Source: Clostridia bacterium (GTDB lineage Bacteria > Bacillota > Clostridia > Lachnospirales > Anaerotignaceae). From it: DNA of 64,000 bases. Numbering within the stretch: the stretch's first letter is position 1; every line of letters starts with the position of its first letter. The stretch spans positions 57,945 through 121,944 of the forward strand of contig CAJTDC010000007.1 of the NCBI GenBank assembly GCA_910575055.1, read 5' to 3'. The notes beneath the pieces were generated by a model, which had not been told where the DNA came from, searched no databases, and worked only from the letters and a program-made list of their open reading frames with translations. Below, piece by piece: positions 1 to 8,866 of the stretch. The position numbers and the translations under genes are program-made.

Positions 1-293
1 TTGTGCTGGTATGATTGCGAAGAACTGGATCATCGATACATTATCTTGATATATAATCAATGCTATTTTTAAAAATCAAAAAATAGAAAAATATTTATTT
101 CACTATAGATTTAAATAAGATAGACAAAATGAATATGGTATCACAGCTTTAACATTATTTTAAGAAAGTAAAAATGTTTAAATAAGAAAACAACTGTTGA
201 TGATGTATATTTTTCATAAGGATGTGCATTGATGTGGAAATACACACAAAAATGTTAAAGGATACCACAAGAAACGAAAGTTAAAATATAGAA

Positions 294-332
294 AAGACAA
301 ATTATCTCCCAAGATAGTTTGTCTTATTTTTG
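294..332 (+). terminator. Hairpin terminator
   Basis: A 13-bp stem with one G-U pair (AAGACAAATTATC / GATAGTTTGTCTT) and a 6-nt loop, followed by ATTTTTG. It probably ends a transcript that starts left of the window. Confidence 0.65.
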
Positions 333-410
333 TTGCTATATTTTATATAGACACAAATATTTTTTGTGTGCATTACAAAGAAAATTACATATATTTGAAA
401 GCAGTCTTGA

Positions 411-445
411 AAAGCAAACCGTTTGTTAAGGTTTGCTTTTTTTTA
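411..445 (+). terminator. Strong rho-independent terminator
   Basis: A perfect 10-bp stem AAAGCAAACC / GGTTTGCTTT with a 9-nt loop runs into eight T residues. It insulates the sigma-like gene at 530 from anything upstream. Confidence 0.85.
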
Positions 446-529
446 TTGCTCAATAAACCAAGAGCTCCCCCATCTCTGATTTAAATTTGCCAATTACAAA
501 AAAATCAAATTTGAATCGGAGGAATCAAT

Positions 530-943
530 ATGAGTAAAGAAACTGAAAAACAATATTTTGTACAAGTTAGAAACAAACTGATAGAGGTAAATCGTGATGT
601 ATATGAAGAACTGTATCAAGATCAATTATATGAAAAGAATCAAGAAAGAAAAAGAAGAAGAAAAAATGTTCTGAGTTTGGATGCGATGAATGAAGAAAAG
701 GGTGAGGTTTATGACTTTGTCCCTGATGTTCGTTCCAATACTGAGGAAGAAGCGATAAAGCGTATTATGATAACCAAGATCAGTAGAATTCTAACAGAGA
801 TAGATAAAGAGAATGTTATATTACTGAAGTATATTTACGAATACTCAGAATCTGAAATAGCGTCTGTATTAGGTATTTCGCAAGCTGCAGTAAGCAAAAG
901 AAAACATAAAATATTGGAGTATCTCAGATCTTACATGTCATAA
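530..943 (+). CDS. Sigma-70 region 4-like regulator of the mobile element
   Basis: This 137-residue basic protein has a C-terminal helix-turn-helix (about residues 80-135) of the sigma-70 region 4 type: a leading helix ending IDKENVILLKYI, then SESEIASVLGISQAAVSKRKHKILEYL. The N-terminal half carries an RKRRRK cluster at about 40-45 and no recognisable sigma region 2. Proteins of this kind are common in clostridial integrative elements, where they act as small sigma-like or DNA-binding regulators. ATG follows a good GGAGGAAT ribosome site. It sits ahead of the structured region and recombinase operon, so a role in controlling element genes is a reasonable inference, but the target promoter is not visible. 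Confidence 0.75.
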   Translation: MSKETEKQYFVQVRNKLIEVNRDVYEELYQDQLYEKNQERKRRRKNVLSLDAMNEEKGEVYDFVPDVRSNTEEEAIKRIMITKISRILTEIDKENVILLKYIYEYSESEIASVLGISQAAVSKRKHKILEYLRSYMS

Positions 944-1070
944 GATTAGATAAATGATTTTGAAAAAAGGATACTAATTTCAATGAAATAACACATAAAA
1001 AATAAATAAATCTAAATCATAAAATTGTGCAATACAGCAAAAAAGAAAAAGTTTTATGATTTTGGTTATA

Positions 1071-1115
1071 AAAACCCTTCATAGTGACCTGATATATGAA
1101 GGGTTTTTTATTTTC
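1071..1115 (+). terminator. Terminator after the sigma-like gene
   Basis: AAAACCCTTCATA pairs with TATGAAGGGTTTT across an 11-nt loop and ends in a T run. It lies about 130 bp after the stop codon of the upstream gene. Confidence 0.8.
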
Positions 1116-1129
1116 ACCTTTCTATGTTC

Positions 1130-1510
1130 TTTGAAAACCGAATATCCGGCAATATAAATACGTTACTCTGTTCATCCTGAGAGGGAAAAGCAGTACCATA
1201 CAGTACGCCATGACAATTCGTTACAACAGGATATGAAATAAATACTTTTATGCTGATCCGTTGATCTGTAATACATAATTCGAGCGATTTTTGCTGTATG
1301 GGGATGATCTTTTGGCAGGATCAGATGCCATGACCTGAACAGAGCTACAATGATACTTCCGCCGAGTCCCAGACATCGCAAGGACGGCGGAGGTGAGATG
1401 CCTATGTGTGCAGCCAAGCACAGTTTATATTGCTGCCCAGTGTCGGGGGAGTAGTGTCAAATACGGCAAATTTAAGTCAGAACAGCATGCCGCAGGATAG
1501 CGGCATGCGT
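1130..1510. other. GC-richer structured noncoding region before the recombinases
   Basis: About 380 bp lack a plausible gene and are clearly more GC-rich than their surroundings. There are several inverted repeats: CCGCCG / CGGCGG around 1360-1394, and a perfect hairpin GCATGCCGC-aggata-GCGGCATGC at 1485-1508. The only long frame is on the minus strand and lacks a ribosome site. It could be a leader RNA for the recombinase operon, a recombination site region, or a small structured RNA. I do not recognise a known RNA family in it. Confidence 0.5.
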
Positions 1511-1584
1511 TTATGACTTTTCATCAGTGGTAAAGAGTTGACCTTTGATGAAAGGTTATAAAGAACCAAAAAGGAGGAATTAAT

Positions 1585-1761
1585 ATGTCAAATGATCAAC
1601 TGCAAAACGAGATCAAATATCAACTTTCAAAAGTTATGCTTTTGAAAATGCTTTCCAAGAATCTGATTACAGAAGAAGAATATATGCAAATTGATGCACG
1701 GAACAGAAAGTCATTTCAATCAGAAAGTACACAAATATATCAAAAAATGATAGATGTGTAA
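1585..1761 (+). CDS. Small SHOCT-like protein of the recombinase module
   Basis: A 58-residue frame begins at ATG 1585 after a strong AAGGAGGAA site (1570-1578) and ends at TAA 1759-1761. The protein starts MSNDQLQNEIKYQLSKVMLL and contains LLKMLSKNLITEEEYMQID, which resembles the short SHOCT (short C-terminal) helical motif, typically a segment where a ligand-type helix is followed by L-x-T-x-E-E-Y/F. Small proteins of this kind often precede large serine recombinase genes in clostridial elements. The downstream recombinase start is 43 bp away, so they are probably cotranscribed. Its biochemical role is unknown. Confidence 0.75.
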   Translation: MSNDQLQNEIKYQLSKVMLLKMLSKNLITEEEYMQIDARNRKSFQSESTQIYQKMIDV

Positions 1762-1803
1762 CTGAAAAAGAGGTATTGTTTGCTGGAAAGGAGGAAAGAC
1801 CAT

Positions 1804-3393
1804 ATGAAAGAAAAGGTCAAAATCATAGAGCCTGCAATGAAACAAACAGAAGAAAAAGCACAAAAAAATGTCTGTGCCTATTGTAGGGTAAGCACAAACA
1901 TTGCTCATCAAGTTGGCTCCTATGAATCTCAGCAAACATACTACGAAAATATGATACAAAGCAAAGCTGGATGGAACTTTGTAGGCATCTATGCAGACTA
2001 TGCCAAAAGCGGAACAAAAGAAAAAGGGCGTACAGAGTTTGAAAGAATGCTGGATGACTGCGAAACGGGAGAAATTGACATCATCTGTACCAAGTCCATA
2101 TCCAGATTTGCCAGAAACACAGTTGAATGTATACAGATAGTACGTAAGCTGAAGGAGAAAAACATAGATGTGTACTTTGAAAAAGAAAACATCCATACGC
2201 TTTCTGAAAAGAGCGAACTTCTGCTGTCTATATACAGTTCTGTTGCACAGGCAGAATCAGAAAGTATCTCGGCAAATCAAAAATGGGGGATACAGAAAAG
2301 ATTCTTGGATGGCACTTACATTCTGTCAAATCCTGCTTATGGGTATCACACAGATACAGTTGGATTGCTGATACTAGAACAAGAGAAAGCAGCTGTTGTC
2401 AGATTTATATTCGAGGAATATCTGGAGGGCAAAGGAACATGGCTGATTGCGAAAAGCCTGAATGAACAAGGCATCCCTACCAAAACAGGAAAAAGCAACT
2501 GGATACCGATTACCATACATAAAATATTGAAAAATCCGGTCTATACAGGTGATTTGCTTCTACAAAAAACATACAGTGAAGATACCGTGCCGTTTCGCAG
2601 AAGAAAAAATCAAGGCGAGTACCGTCAGGTGTTGATTGAAAATGACCATGAACCTATTGTAACCCATGAAGAATATGAGCTTGTGCAGACAATGATGGCA
2701 CAGAAAATACATTGTTCCGATCGTAAAAAAGAGCAAAGAGAACAGACAGAAGAATCCGAATTTAAGACAAAAGTAGTCTGCGGATTGTGCAGCTCAAATT
2801 TCAATCGACAGGTGAAGCCGGAAAGAACAGGAAAAGTCAATATCACATGGAGTTGCAGCAGACGGATTAAAACGAAAGAATTATGTGAGAATGATATTAT
2901 CAAAGAAAGTGAACTGGAAAAAGCCTTTGTAACTGTGTGGAATAAATTATCCAGCAACTGTGATGAAATCTTAATACCGCTTATGGCAGAACTGGAAGAC
3001 TTACAAACAACGCCAATAGTCAGAGAAAAACTGGAAATATTAGAAAAACAAATACAAGAGCAGATCAAGCAGAGAGATATCCTCAATCGACTAGCACAAG
3101 AGGGGCATATCGACTCTGCTTTTTATATGGAACAGCAAAACATCATAGAAAATAAGCTGAGGGAATACAGAAAGGAAAAAGATACCTGCCTTCTAAAATC
3201 CAAACAGCGAAAAGAGGCAAGACAGACAAAAGAGCTTATTAAGCTGATACAAAAAGAACCGGAATATATAGAAAAATATGAGAAACGGCTGTTTGAAGCA
3301 GTTATCAAGCAGGTTGTTGTAAATCGAAATCAAGAATTGGTATTCATACTGAAAAATGGGCTTGCATTAACAGAAAGAAGGGAAAAAACATGA
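1804..3393 (+). CDS. Large serine recombinase 1
   Basis: A 529-residue site-specific recombinase that would excise and integrate the surrounding element through a 5'-phosphoserine intermediate. The resolvase domain (about 20-165) carries the catalytic serine at S30 in YCRVST and the typical ISRFARNT motif. The Recombinase domain follows (AYGYHTD... IPTKTGKSNWIPITIHKILKNPVYTGD), then a zinc-ribbon region with paired cysteines (VVCGLC ... WSCSRR) and a C-terminal coiled coil. ATG 1804 was chosen because AAAGGAGGAAAG (1787-1798) sits at the right distance; a TTG 24 bp upstream overlaps that site. Its TGA overlaps the ATG of the next gene, indicating translational coupling. It looks intact. Confidence 0.93.
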   Translation: MKEKVKIIEPAMKQTEEKAQKNVCAYCRVSTNIAHQVGSYESQQTYYENMIQSKAGWNFVGIYADYAKSGTKEKGRTEFERMLDDCETGEIDIICTKSISRFARNTVECIQIVRKLKEKNIDVYFEKENIHTLSEKSELLLSIYSSVAQAESESISANQKWGIQKRFLDGTYILSNPAYGYHTDTVGLLILEQEKAAVVRFIFEEYLEGKGTWLIAKSLNEQGIPTKTGKSNWIPITIHKILKNPVYTGDLLLQKTYSEDTVPFRRRKNQGEYRQVLIENDHEPIVTHEEYELVQTMMAQKIHCSDRKKEQREQTEESEFKTKVVCGLCSSNFNRQVKPERTGKVNITWSCSRRIKTKELCENDIIKESELEKAFVTVWNKLSSNCDEILIPLMAELEDLQTTPIVREKLEILEKQIQEQIKQRDILNRLAQEGHIDSAFYMEQQNIIENKLREYRKEKDTCLLKSKQRKEARQTKELIKLIQKEPEYIEKYEKRLFEAVIKQVVVNRNQELVFILKNGLALTERREKT

Positions 3394-4265
3394 GTGGAAA
3401 AAGAATACCTTACGGATATCAACTCAAAGATGGAATCATTGAAGCAGATGAGGAAACAGGCCAAATGGTACAGGAAATATTTGAAACATACAGCAGAGGC
3501 ATACCAGTAGCTAGGCTAAAAGACCATATCCAAGGCTTGAAACTGCATCGTACAAAAATCAGCGATATACTACGTGATATCAGATACCTTGGTGACGAGA
3601 ATATACCAAAGATTATTGAGAAAGACTTGTTTGAAGCAGTTCAGCAAAGAAGAAAAGAACGCTTAAAAGAAATAGGTAAAGAGAAATCATATCTCTATCA
3701 TAAAGACACCTTCATGTTAGGCGATAAAATAAAATGCGGAGAGTGTGGAAGCGATTACCACTGCTATAAGCATGGGAGCACGCAAATATGGGATTGCAGC
3801 AGGCGGTTGGTAAAAGGCAGAGTTACTTGCAGAAACCAACGTATACAAGAAGAACAGATCATCAACTTGTTAACAAAGGTTATCAAGAAGCTGAAAAAAC
3901 AGCCTGCGTTGATTCGAAAAGTAACTATAGAATCAAGGAAAAATAACAGCAGAATCAAAGCAGTAGAAAGAGAAATTGAGATGATGAAAAACAGTCAAAA
4001 CTATGCAGTAGACGATTTGCTAAGGCTGATTTATAAAAAGGCATCTCTCCAATATGAACTATCAGATGATGGATCGGTAGAATACTATACAAAAAAGATT
4101 GAGAAATTGATTCAGCAGCGGAAAAATGAAGAAACAACAGAACCAGATACAGACCTGCTTGATGCTATCATCAAAAATATTGTCATCTATCAAGATGGCA
4201 GAGTGCAATTCATTCTGAAAAATGGTGCTATTGTAGAAGAAAAGGAAGGTGAGCGGTATGAGTGA
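3390..4265 (+). CDS. Recombinase-domain protein lacking the catalytic serine domain
   Basis: This 291-residue protein corresponds to the middle and C-terminal parts of a large serine recombinase: it starts directly at the Recombinase domain (RIPYGYQLKDG...), has a zinc-ribbon (IKCGECGSDY ... WDCSRR) at about residues 112-140 and a C-terminal coiled coil ending VQFILKNGAIVEE. No resolvase domain and no RVST-type catalytic serine are present. There is a normal overlapping start (ATGA with the gene before) and an 8-bp overlap with the next gene, so it looks like a conserved component rather than a wreck. By inference it may act as a DNA-binding or synapsis partner of the two full recombinases. 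Confidence 0.85.
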   Translation: MSGKRIPYGYQLKDGIIEADEETGQMVQEIFETYSRGIPVARLKDHIQGLKLHRTKISDILRDIRYLGDENIPKIIEKDLFEAVQQRRKERLKEIGKEKSYLYHKDTFMLGDKIKCGECGSDYHCYKHGSTQIWDCSRRLVKGRVTCRNQRIQEEQIINLLTKVIKKLKKQPALIRKVTIESRKNNSRIKAVEREIEMMKNSQNYAVDDLLRLIYKKASLQYELSDDGSVEYYTKKIEKLIQQRKNEETTEPDTDLLDAIIKNIVIYQDGRVQFILKNGAIVEEKEGERYE

Positions 4266-5868
4266 AAGGAAAATTACAGTTATTCCACCAAAAATCAATC
4301 TGAATACAGCGAAAAAGCAGGAAGTCAAGCTATTGAATGTTGCAGCATATTGCAGAGTCAGTACGGCACAGGAAGAACAGGAAACCAGCTATGAAGCACA
4401 GGTATCCTATTACACAAAGATGATTACAGAAAATCCAAGCTGGAACTTTGTAGGTATCTATGCGGATGATGGAATCTCTGGAACAAATACGAAAAAAAGA
4501 GATGACTTCAATGCGATGATGGATAGATGTTTACAAAAAGGTCATTCGATAGATATGATACTGACAAAATCCATCAGCAGGTTTGCCAGAAATACTGTGG
4601 ATTGCTTGTCATGTATACGAAAACTAAAAGAAAAGAACATTGCCATATACTTTGAAAAAGAAAATATCAATACATTAGAATCAACAGGGGAATTGTTGAT
4701 TACGATACTCAGCAGCCAGGCACAGGAAGAAAGCCGTAATATCAGCGAAAACGTAAAATGGGGATTAAAGCGAAAATATGAAAAGGGAGAGGTACTGGTC
4801 AGAAGAATGTTTGGATACCGAAAAGGAGCAGATGGACAGCTGTATGTAGTGCCGGAAGAAGCAGAAGCAGTCCGTATGATTTATGGCAAGTATTTGGAAG
4901 GTGAAAGCATGAACAGCATTGCCCGTATACTGAAAGAAAATGGTATAAAAACTATAAGAGGCAATGCAGAATGGAATGTCAGTTCCATTCGTACAATTCT
5001 GATAAACGAAAAGTACATCGGCGACGCTATGGCACAGAAAACATTTACTACTGACTATCTGACCAAAGAGCGAAAAGAGAACAGAGGGGAACTTCAAAAA
5101 TATTATGTGGAAAATGCTCATGAGGCAATCATACCAAGAGAGGTATTCTATAAAGTTCAGGAAGAACTGAATCAACGGGCTAACGTATATAAGAAATCAA
5201 ACAGTAAACAGGAAGCTGAAGTGAAGGGTAAACATACTGGAAAATATGCTCTATCCAAGATCACAGTCTGTAAAGAATGTGGATGTGAGTACCGCAGACA
5301 GATCTGGTCTAAGTATGGGGAAAAGAAGGTCGTATGGAGATGTGAAAACAGGTTGAGAAATGGAACAAGATACTGCAAAAACTCTCCAACCATAGAGGAG
5401 AGCGTATTACATAGGGCTATCCTACACGCTATCAACAGAGTATTGAAAAATAAAGAAGATTTTGTTCAGACATTTAGAAAAAATATAGTCACATCCCTGA
5501 CATATGGCACAGAGAATACGGAATATGCTGAAGAAAAGAAAAAACTGCAGAAAGCTATGGCAGAACTGATACAGGAACAGGCTAAGCAGAACGGCGATGA
5601 ATCCACCTTTGAAGAACGCTGTCAGGCAATCGCTACACAGATGGAAGCATTGGAAATGAAGCAAATCAAAGAAGCACGCAAAACCGAAGAAGGTAGCAAA
5701 ATCGACGCAATCAATAGGTTTCTGGGAAAAACAGACTGCGTACTGACAGAATATGATGATAAACTGGTACGCCGGCTGATACAGAATATCTATGTAGTCA
5801 ATGCCGCCAAGGTAGAAGTGGTATTTAAATCAGGAATCATAGTAGAAGAGGTCCTTCCAGAATCTTAA
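4258..5868 (+). CDS. Large serine recombinase 2
   Basis: A 536-residue serine recombinase. The catalytic serine is S35 in AYCRVST, followed by the KSISRFARNT motif, a Recombinase domain (about 175-290), a zinc-ribbon with KECGCEYRRQ and later WRCENR, and a long coiled coil. ATG 4258 is preferred over GTG 4249, which lies inside the AAGGAAGG ribosome site. It is the third gene of an overlapping trio and is about as long as the first, with which it shares the same domain order. Two catalytic recombinases plus a non-catalytic one suggest a heteromeric integrase, as inferred for other clostridial elements. Confidence 0.93.
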   Translation: MSERKITVIPPKINLNTAKKQEVKLLNVAAYCRVSTAQEEQETSYEAQVSYYTKMITENPSWNFVGIYADDGISGTNTKKRDDFNAMMDRCLQKGHSIDMILTKSISRFARNTVDCLSCIRKLKEKNIAIYFEKENINTLESTGELLITILSSQAQEESRNISENVKWGLKRKYEKGEVLVRRMFGYRKGADGQLYVVPEEAEAVRMIYGKYLEGESMNSIARILKENGIKTIRGNAEWNVSSIRTILINEKYIGDAMAQKTFTTDYLTKERKENRGELQKYYVENAHEAIIPREVFYKVQEELNQRANVYKKSNSKQEAEVKGKHTGKYALSKITVCKECGCEYRRQIWSKYGEKKVVWRCENRLRNGTRYCKNSPTIEESVLHRAILHAINRVLKNKEDFVQTFRKNIVTSLTYGTENTEYAEEKKKLQKAMAELIQEQAKQNGDESTFEERCQAIATQMEALEMKQIKEARKTEEGSKIDAINRFLGKTDCVLTEYDDKLVRRLIQNIYVVNAAKVEVVFKSGIIVEEVLPES

Positions 5869-6009
5869 ATGAAAAGCAAAAGAAAGATTGGAATACACAA
5901 GGAAGATAATGTGTGAATGATAAATGATAGGGTTCACTTTGTATGAAACGAGAGAATCTTTAGTTATAAATTAGAGAGAAGTTCAAATCAAAATCTAAAA
6001 GGGTGATTT

Positions 6010-6500
6010 ACATTGAATGAACTTTCAGAAATTATAGGGATTTCTCAAATGGAACAGCCATTGTAAGACAGAAAATGATTCAAAATAAATTTTTGTCAAC
6101 CAATACCATTACATTTGAGAATTATGGAAAGTTTCTGATTACCATTCTCAGCGTCAAATAGAGAAGAGAACAAAAAATCAGTTGAAACGCAAAATGAGGA
6201 TTTAAGCAAAAATATGAGAATAGAGAATTTTAGGGTAGAAGGATCTTGAGGTGTGAAAAAAGATAAAGACAGCTATCTCCATATTGTTCAAGAGGAAGCT
6301 GAGATTGTATACATGACCTATGAAAATATCTGTAATGAAAGAGAGGTTAAAGGGAATTGTTGACTAACTCATAAAAATAGGCATAAAAATTATACGGGAA
6401 AACGCCAAGTGACATGGTTCAGCCATTCGTATGATTTTGATAAATGTCAAGTGCAAAGTGTATTATCAGTAAGTGATATAAAAAATCAGCCATATTAAAA
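6010..6500 (+). pseudogene. Decayed fourth serine recombinase
   Basis: Conceptual translation with frameshifts and at least six stops recovers a stretch collinear with residues of recombinase 2: a piece ending FENYGKFLITILS matches the ESTGELLITILSS region, then ISxNAKxGFKQKYE matches ISENVKWGLKRKYE, DSYLHIVQEEAEIVYMTYE matches GQLYVVPEEAEAVRMIYG, and IRENAKxHGSAIRMILIN matches IRGNAEWNVSSIRTILIN. The catalytic N-terminus and the C-terminal half are gone. It is an old relic lying exactly between the active-looking trio and the cargo genes, which suggests repeated integration at this place. Confidence 0.8.
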
Positions 6501-6625
6501 AAAGAAATAGAAAGTGCTTATATTTATATAAGTGGTACAAAGTTTTTAACAAATAATATATATTTGTGTTAAAATATGATATAAGATTGAAAAAATATGC
6601 ATTAGTGTATAGAAAGGTTTTGAAA

Positions 6626-7870
6626 ATGGATTACAAAAATATGGTAAAATCCTTTATAAGTACAGCCTCAGAGGGAGAATACTGGGATTTTAAACAGGAA
6701 TGGTATAAAAATAATGCAGATTTACTAAAAGATATTATATGTATGGCAAATAACACAACTATTGATATGAAGGACGGATATATAATCTTTGGAATTGAAG
6801 ACAAAACATACAATATTATTGGAGTTGGAGATGATAGTAACCGAAAAAATACAGAAAATATTATTGGATTTCTTAGCAGTCAAATTTGGTCTGGTGAAGA
6901 GGTGCCGAATATAAGTGTTACAACAGTAGAGGTTGATGGTAAAGAGATTGACATACTTACGATTAAAAATAGTGATAAGACACCATATTATTTACTTAAA
7001 GACTATTCAAAATGTAATTCAGATAAAAAAGAAAAAGTAGTTGTAAAAGCAGGTGTAATTTATAGTAGAATAGGTGATCGCAACACAAGTTCTGCTGAAT
7101 GCGCAACAAAAGGAGCTACAGAGTTTTTATGGAAAAAACGTTTTGGATTGGTAGGAAGCGATAAGCTTAAAGTTATAAAACGTTTAGAAAATATTGAAAA
7201 TTGGTATTCGGTTGATGAGTTTAATACATTATACAATTATAGTTATAATGATATTAAAATAAAAATAGATGATAGTTACGAGCTTAGAGTTGAAATTGAT
7301 GAAAACAAACCGGAAACCAATACATGGGTAATGGATTTTCCATATCTTTTTGCATCAGCATGTAATTGGAATATTGGTTCTAACGAAATTGGTCAAAGAA
7401 GAAAATGGGATATTTTCCTTAATGGGAGACAACTAGAGATTTCTTTATATGGTGTTAGAGGTACAAGACAAGAATACTTTCATATTGAACCTGATAATTA
7501 TATATTTGAATTAGCAGGTAAGATATGGAATTTACCTTGTTATAATATGTACTATGCCTATATAGAAAATAGCGTTAATTATCTTGCATATAAACTATTT
7601 TTCTCGATGCAATGTTATCATATGGATCAAAGAAATGAAGAGGCGTTTAAAGTTATACCTGTCTTTAATAGTGAAAATGAACATAAAGAATTTATAGAGT
7701 ATATAAAGAGGAATATAGAAAAATTTGAAAGTGATGTTGATTCCATGGATGTGAATGAAATGTTTCCTTTATATGCAAAAAATGCAAAATCAGTTGTTGT
7801 TTATAAACTTTGCAAAACTATGGTTCAATGGCTTGCTGAGTGGAGAAAAAATGGGAATAAGAATTACTAA
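6626..7870 (+). CDS. AlbA_2/Schlafen-type ATP-binding domain protein
   Basis: This 414-residue protein has an N-terminal domain resembling the AlbA_2 (Schlafen-type) fold: EGEYWDFKQEWY near the start, then NNTTIDMKDGYIIFGIED, PNISVTTVEVDGKEIDILTI and VKAGVIYSRIGDRNTSS. The C-terminal 220 residues are not recognised and are rich in aromatic residues. Start ATG 6626 is chosen over an upstream GTG at 6566 because AGAAAGG precedes it. It is the first gene of a run of plus-strand genes with defence-like domains. AlbA_2 proteins occur both as regulators and in antiphage systems; which applies here cannot be decided. Confidence 0.75.
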   Translation: MDYKNMVKSFISTASEGEYWDFKQEWYKNNADLLKDIICMANNTTIDMKDGYIIFGIEDKTYNIIGVGDDSNRKNTENIIGFLSSQIWSGEEVPNISVTTVEVDGKEIDILTIKNSDKTPYYLLKDYSKCNSDKKEKVVVKAGVIYSRIGDRNTSSAECATKGATEFLWKKRFGLVGSDKLKVIKRLENIENWYSVDEFNTLYNYSYNDIKIKIDDSYELRVEIDENKPETNTWVMDFPYLFASACNWNIGSNEIGQRRKWDIFLNGRQLEISLYGVRGTRQEYFHIEPDNYIFELAGKIWNLPCYNMYYAYIENSVNYLAYKLFFSMQCYHMDQRNEEAFKVIPVFNSENEHKEFIEYIKRNIEKFESDVDSMDVNEMFPLYAKNAKSVVVYKLCKTMVQWLAEWRKNGNKNY

Positions 7871-7910
7871 AGATAAAATAAATGGTATATAGCTTATAAG
7901 GAGATATATT

Positions 7911-8741
7911 ATGGTTATTGATACAAGTTCTTATGATTCAATTAAAAAAACACTAGTTAAAAATTTTAATCTTACAGAGACTCGATTATATGATCTTATT
8001 TTAGAGGCAATGAATGCTGCCAGAAAAAAAGATTTACCGTTTAATACTGATATTTTTCATACCAAATTGAGAGAAATAATAATCGAGTACTATTGTAAAG
8101 AATGTCCTAATGAAATAATGTTGTTTCATTTAAGTCGAAGGTTAAATGGTATACAGGATGTTAATGGATACAATTTAGACCATTTATTAACAACAGAGAA
8201 TGTTTTAAGTGACTTTTTTAAGAAACATGACATTTGTTTTAGTAAAAATGAGTATGGACATATAGATATTATTTACAAAAACAAATTGATTTCACTTACA
8301 GATGAATTTCAAGATGGTGTGGGCTATCTGCGTAATCGATTAGGACATAATAAAAATCGCATAGATAATTGCTTTAATGGGTTCATGTTTGGTTATGGTT
8401 TAGAATTAGAATATACAAAAACATTGAGAAAAGGACCAGAGTTTTTGCAATGTCTATCTAGGTTTTTAAATAACCAAAATATTTTAAATGATTACATGAA
8501 AAACAGTTCTTATTACTGTTTTTCGTATAAACTACCATTAAATAAAGTAATATTTGATTTCAATGATAAATTAACTCTAGTAGAAAAGAGTTATTATCTT
8601 ATAGAGAGCATCTTAATTCGCATTTATGAAGATAATTTTCTAGAAAAAAATGAAAGTAAAACAAATCCGATATTGCGTTTGAACCATTATGAGAATATAC
8701 CATCTGAATTTTTTGTTGAAAGAAAAACTTTAAAAAGTTAA
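7911..8741 (+). CDS. Unknown protein with a HEPN-like R-x4-H motif
   Basis: A 276-residue, mostly helical, soluble protein with a clear AAGGAGAT site 40 bp after the preceding gene. I do not recognise the family. Residues 141-146 read RNRLGH, matching the R-(polar)-x3-H signature of HEPN ribonucleases, set in a helical context (DGVGYLRNRLGHNKNRID). HEPN nucleases are frequent partners or effectors in antiviral systems, so an RNase function is a hypothesis from a single short motif. There is no transmembrane segment or signal peptide. AT-rich codon use agrees with its two neighbours. Confidence 0.6.
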   Translation: MVIDTSSYDSIKKTLVKNFNLTETRLYDLILEAMNAARKKDLPFNTDIFHTKLREIIIEYYCKECPNEIMLFHLSRRLNGIQDVNGYNLDHLLTTENVLSDFFKKHDICFSKNEYGHIDIIYKNKLISLTDEFQDGVGYLRNRLGHNKNRIDNCFNGFMFGYGLELEYTKTLRKGPEFLQCLSRFLNNQNILNDYMKNSSYYCFSYKLPLNKVIFDFNDKLTLVEKSYYLIESILIRIYEDNFLEKNESKTNPILRLNHYENIPSEFFVERKTLKS

Positions 8742-8818
8742 TTTTATTAAAAAGTAATTAATATAATAATGATTTTGGAACCCATAAAATTATATAACCA
8801 AAAAAGTATGATTAAGAG

Positions 8819-8866
8819 GTGATATAGATGGAAAGACGTCAATTTGTAAAATAAGTCGCAAATAAA
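8819..8866 (+). other. Lost 5' end of the SIR2-SLOG gene, with in-frame stop
   Basis: ATG 8828 has an excellent AAGAGGTGAT site and reads MERRQFVK, then TAA at 8852-8854. The same frame continues as VANKMRKNMCELFIGSG into the open frame at 8867 (distance 39 nt, in phase). The natural start is therefore almost certainly 8828, interrupted at codon 9. The sequence offers ATG 8867 and ATG 8879 as reinitiation codons, with no good ribosome site of their own. Confidence 0.75.

Larger units (their letters stand above)
1..529. other. AT-rich intergenic stretch at the left edge
   Basis: No convincing gene lies here. Bases 2-49 can be read in frame as a 15-residue tail ending in TGA (CAGMIAKNWIIDTLS), which might be the end of a gene starting outside the window, but nothing confirms it. 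The rest is AT-rich and holds the two hairpins listed separately. The ribosome binding site of the next gene (CGGAGGAAT) is at about 517-525. Confidence 0.5.

Noticed and set aside
1172..1417. Open frame on the minus strand across the structured region
   Set aside because: No ribosome site, no recognisable protein, and the frame lies in hairpin-rich noncoding DNA.
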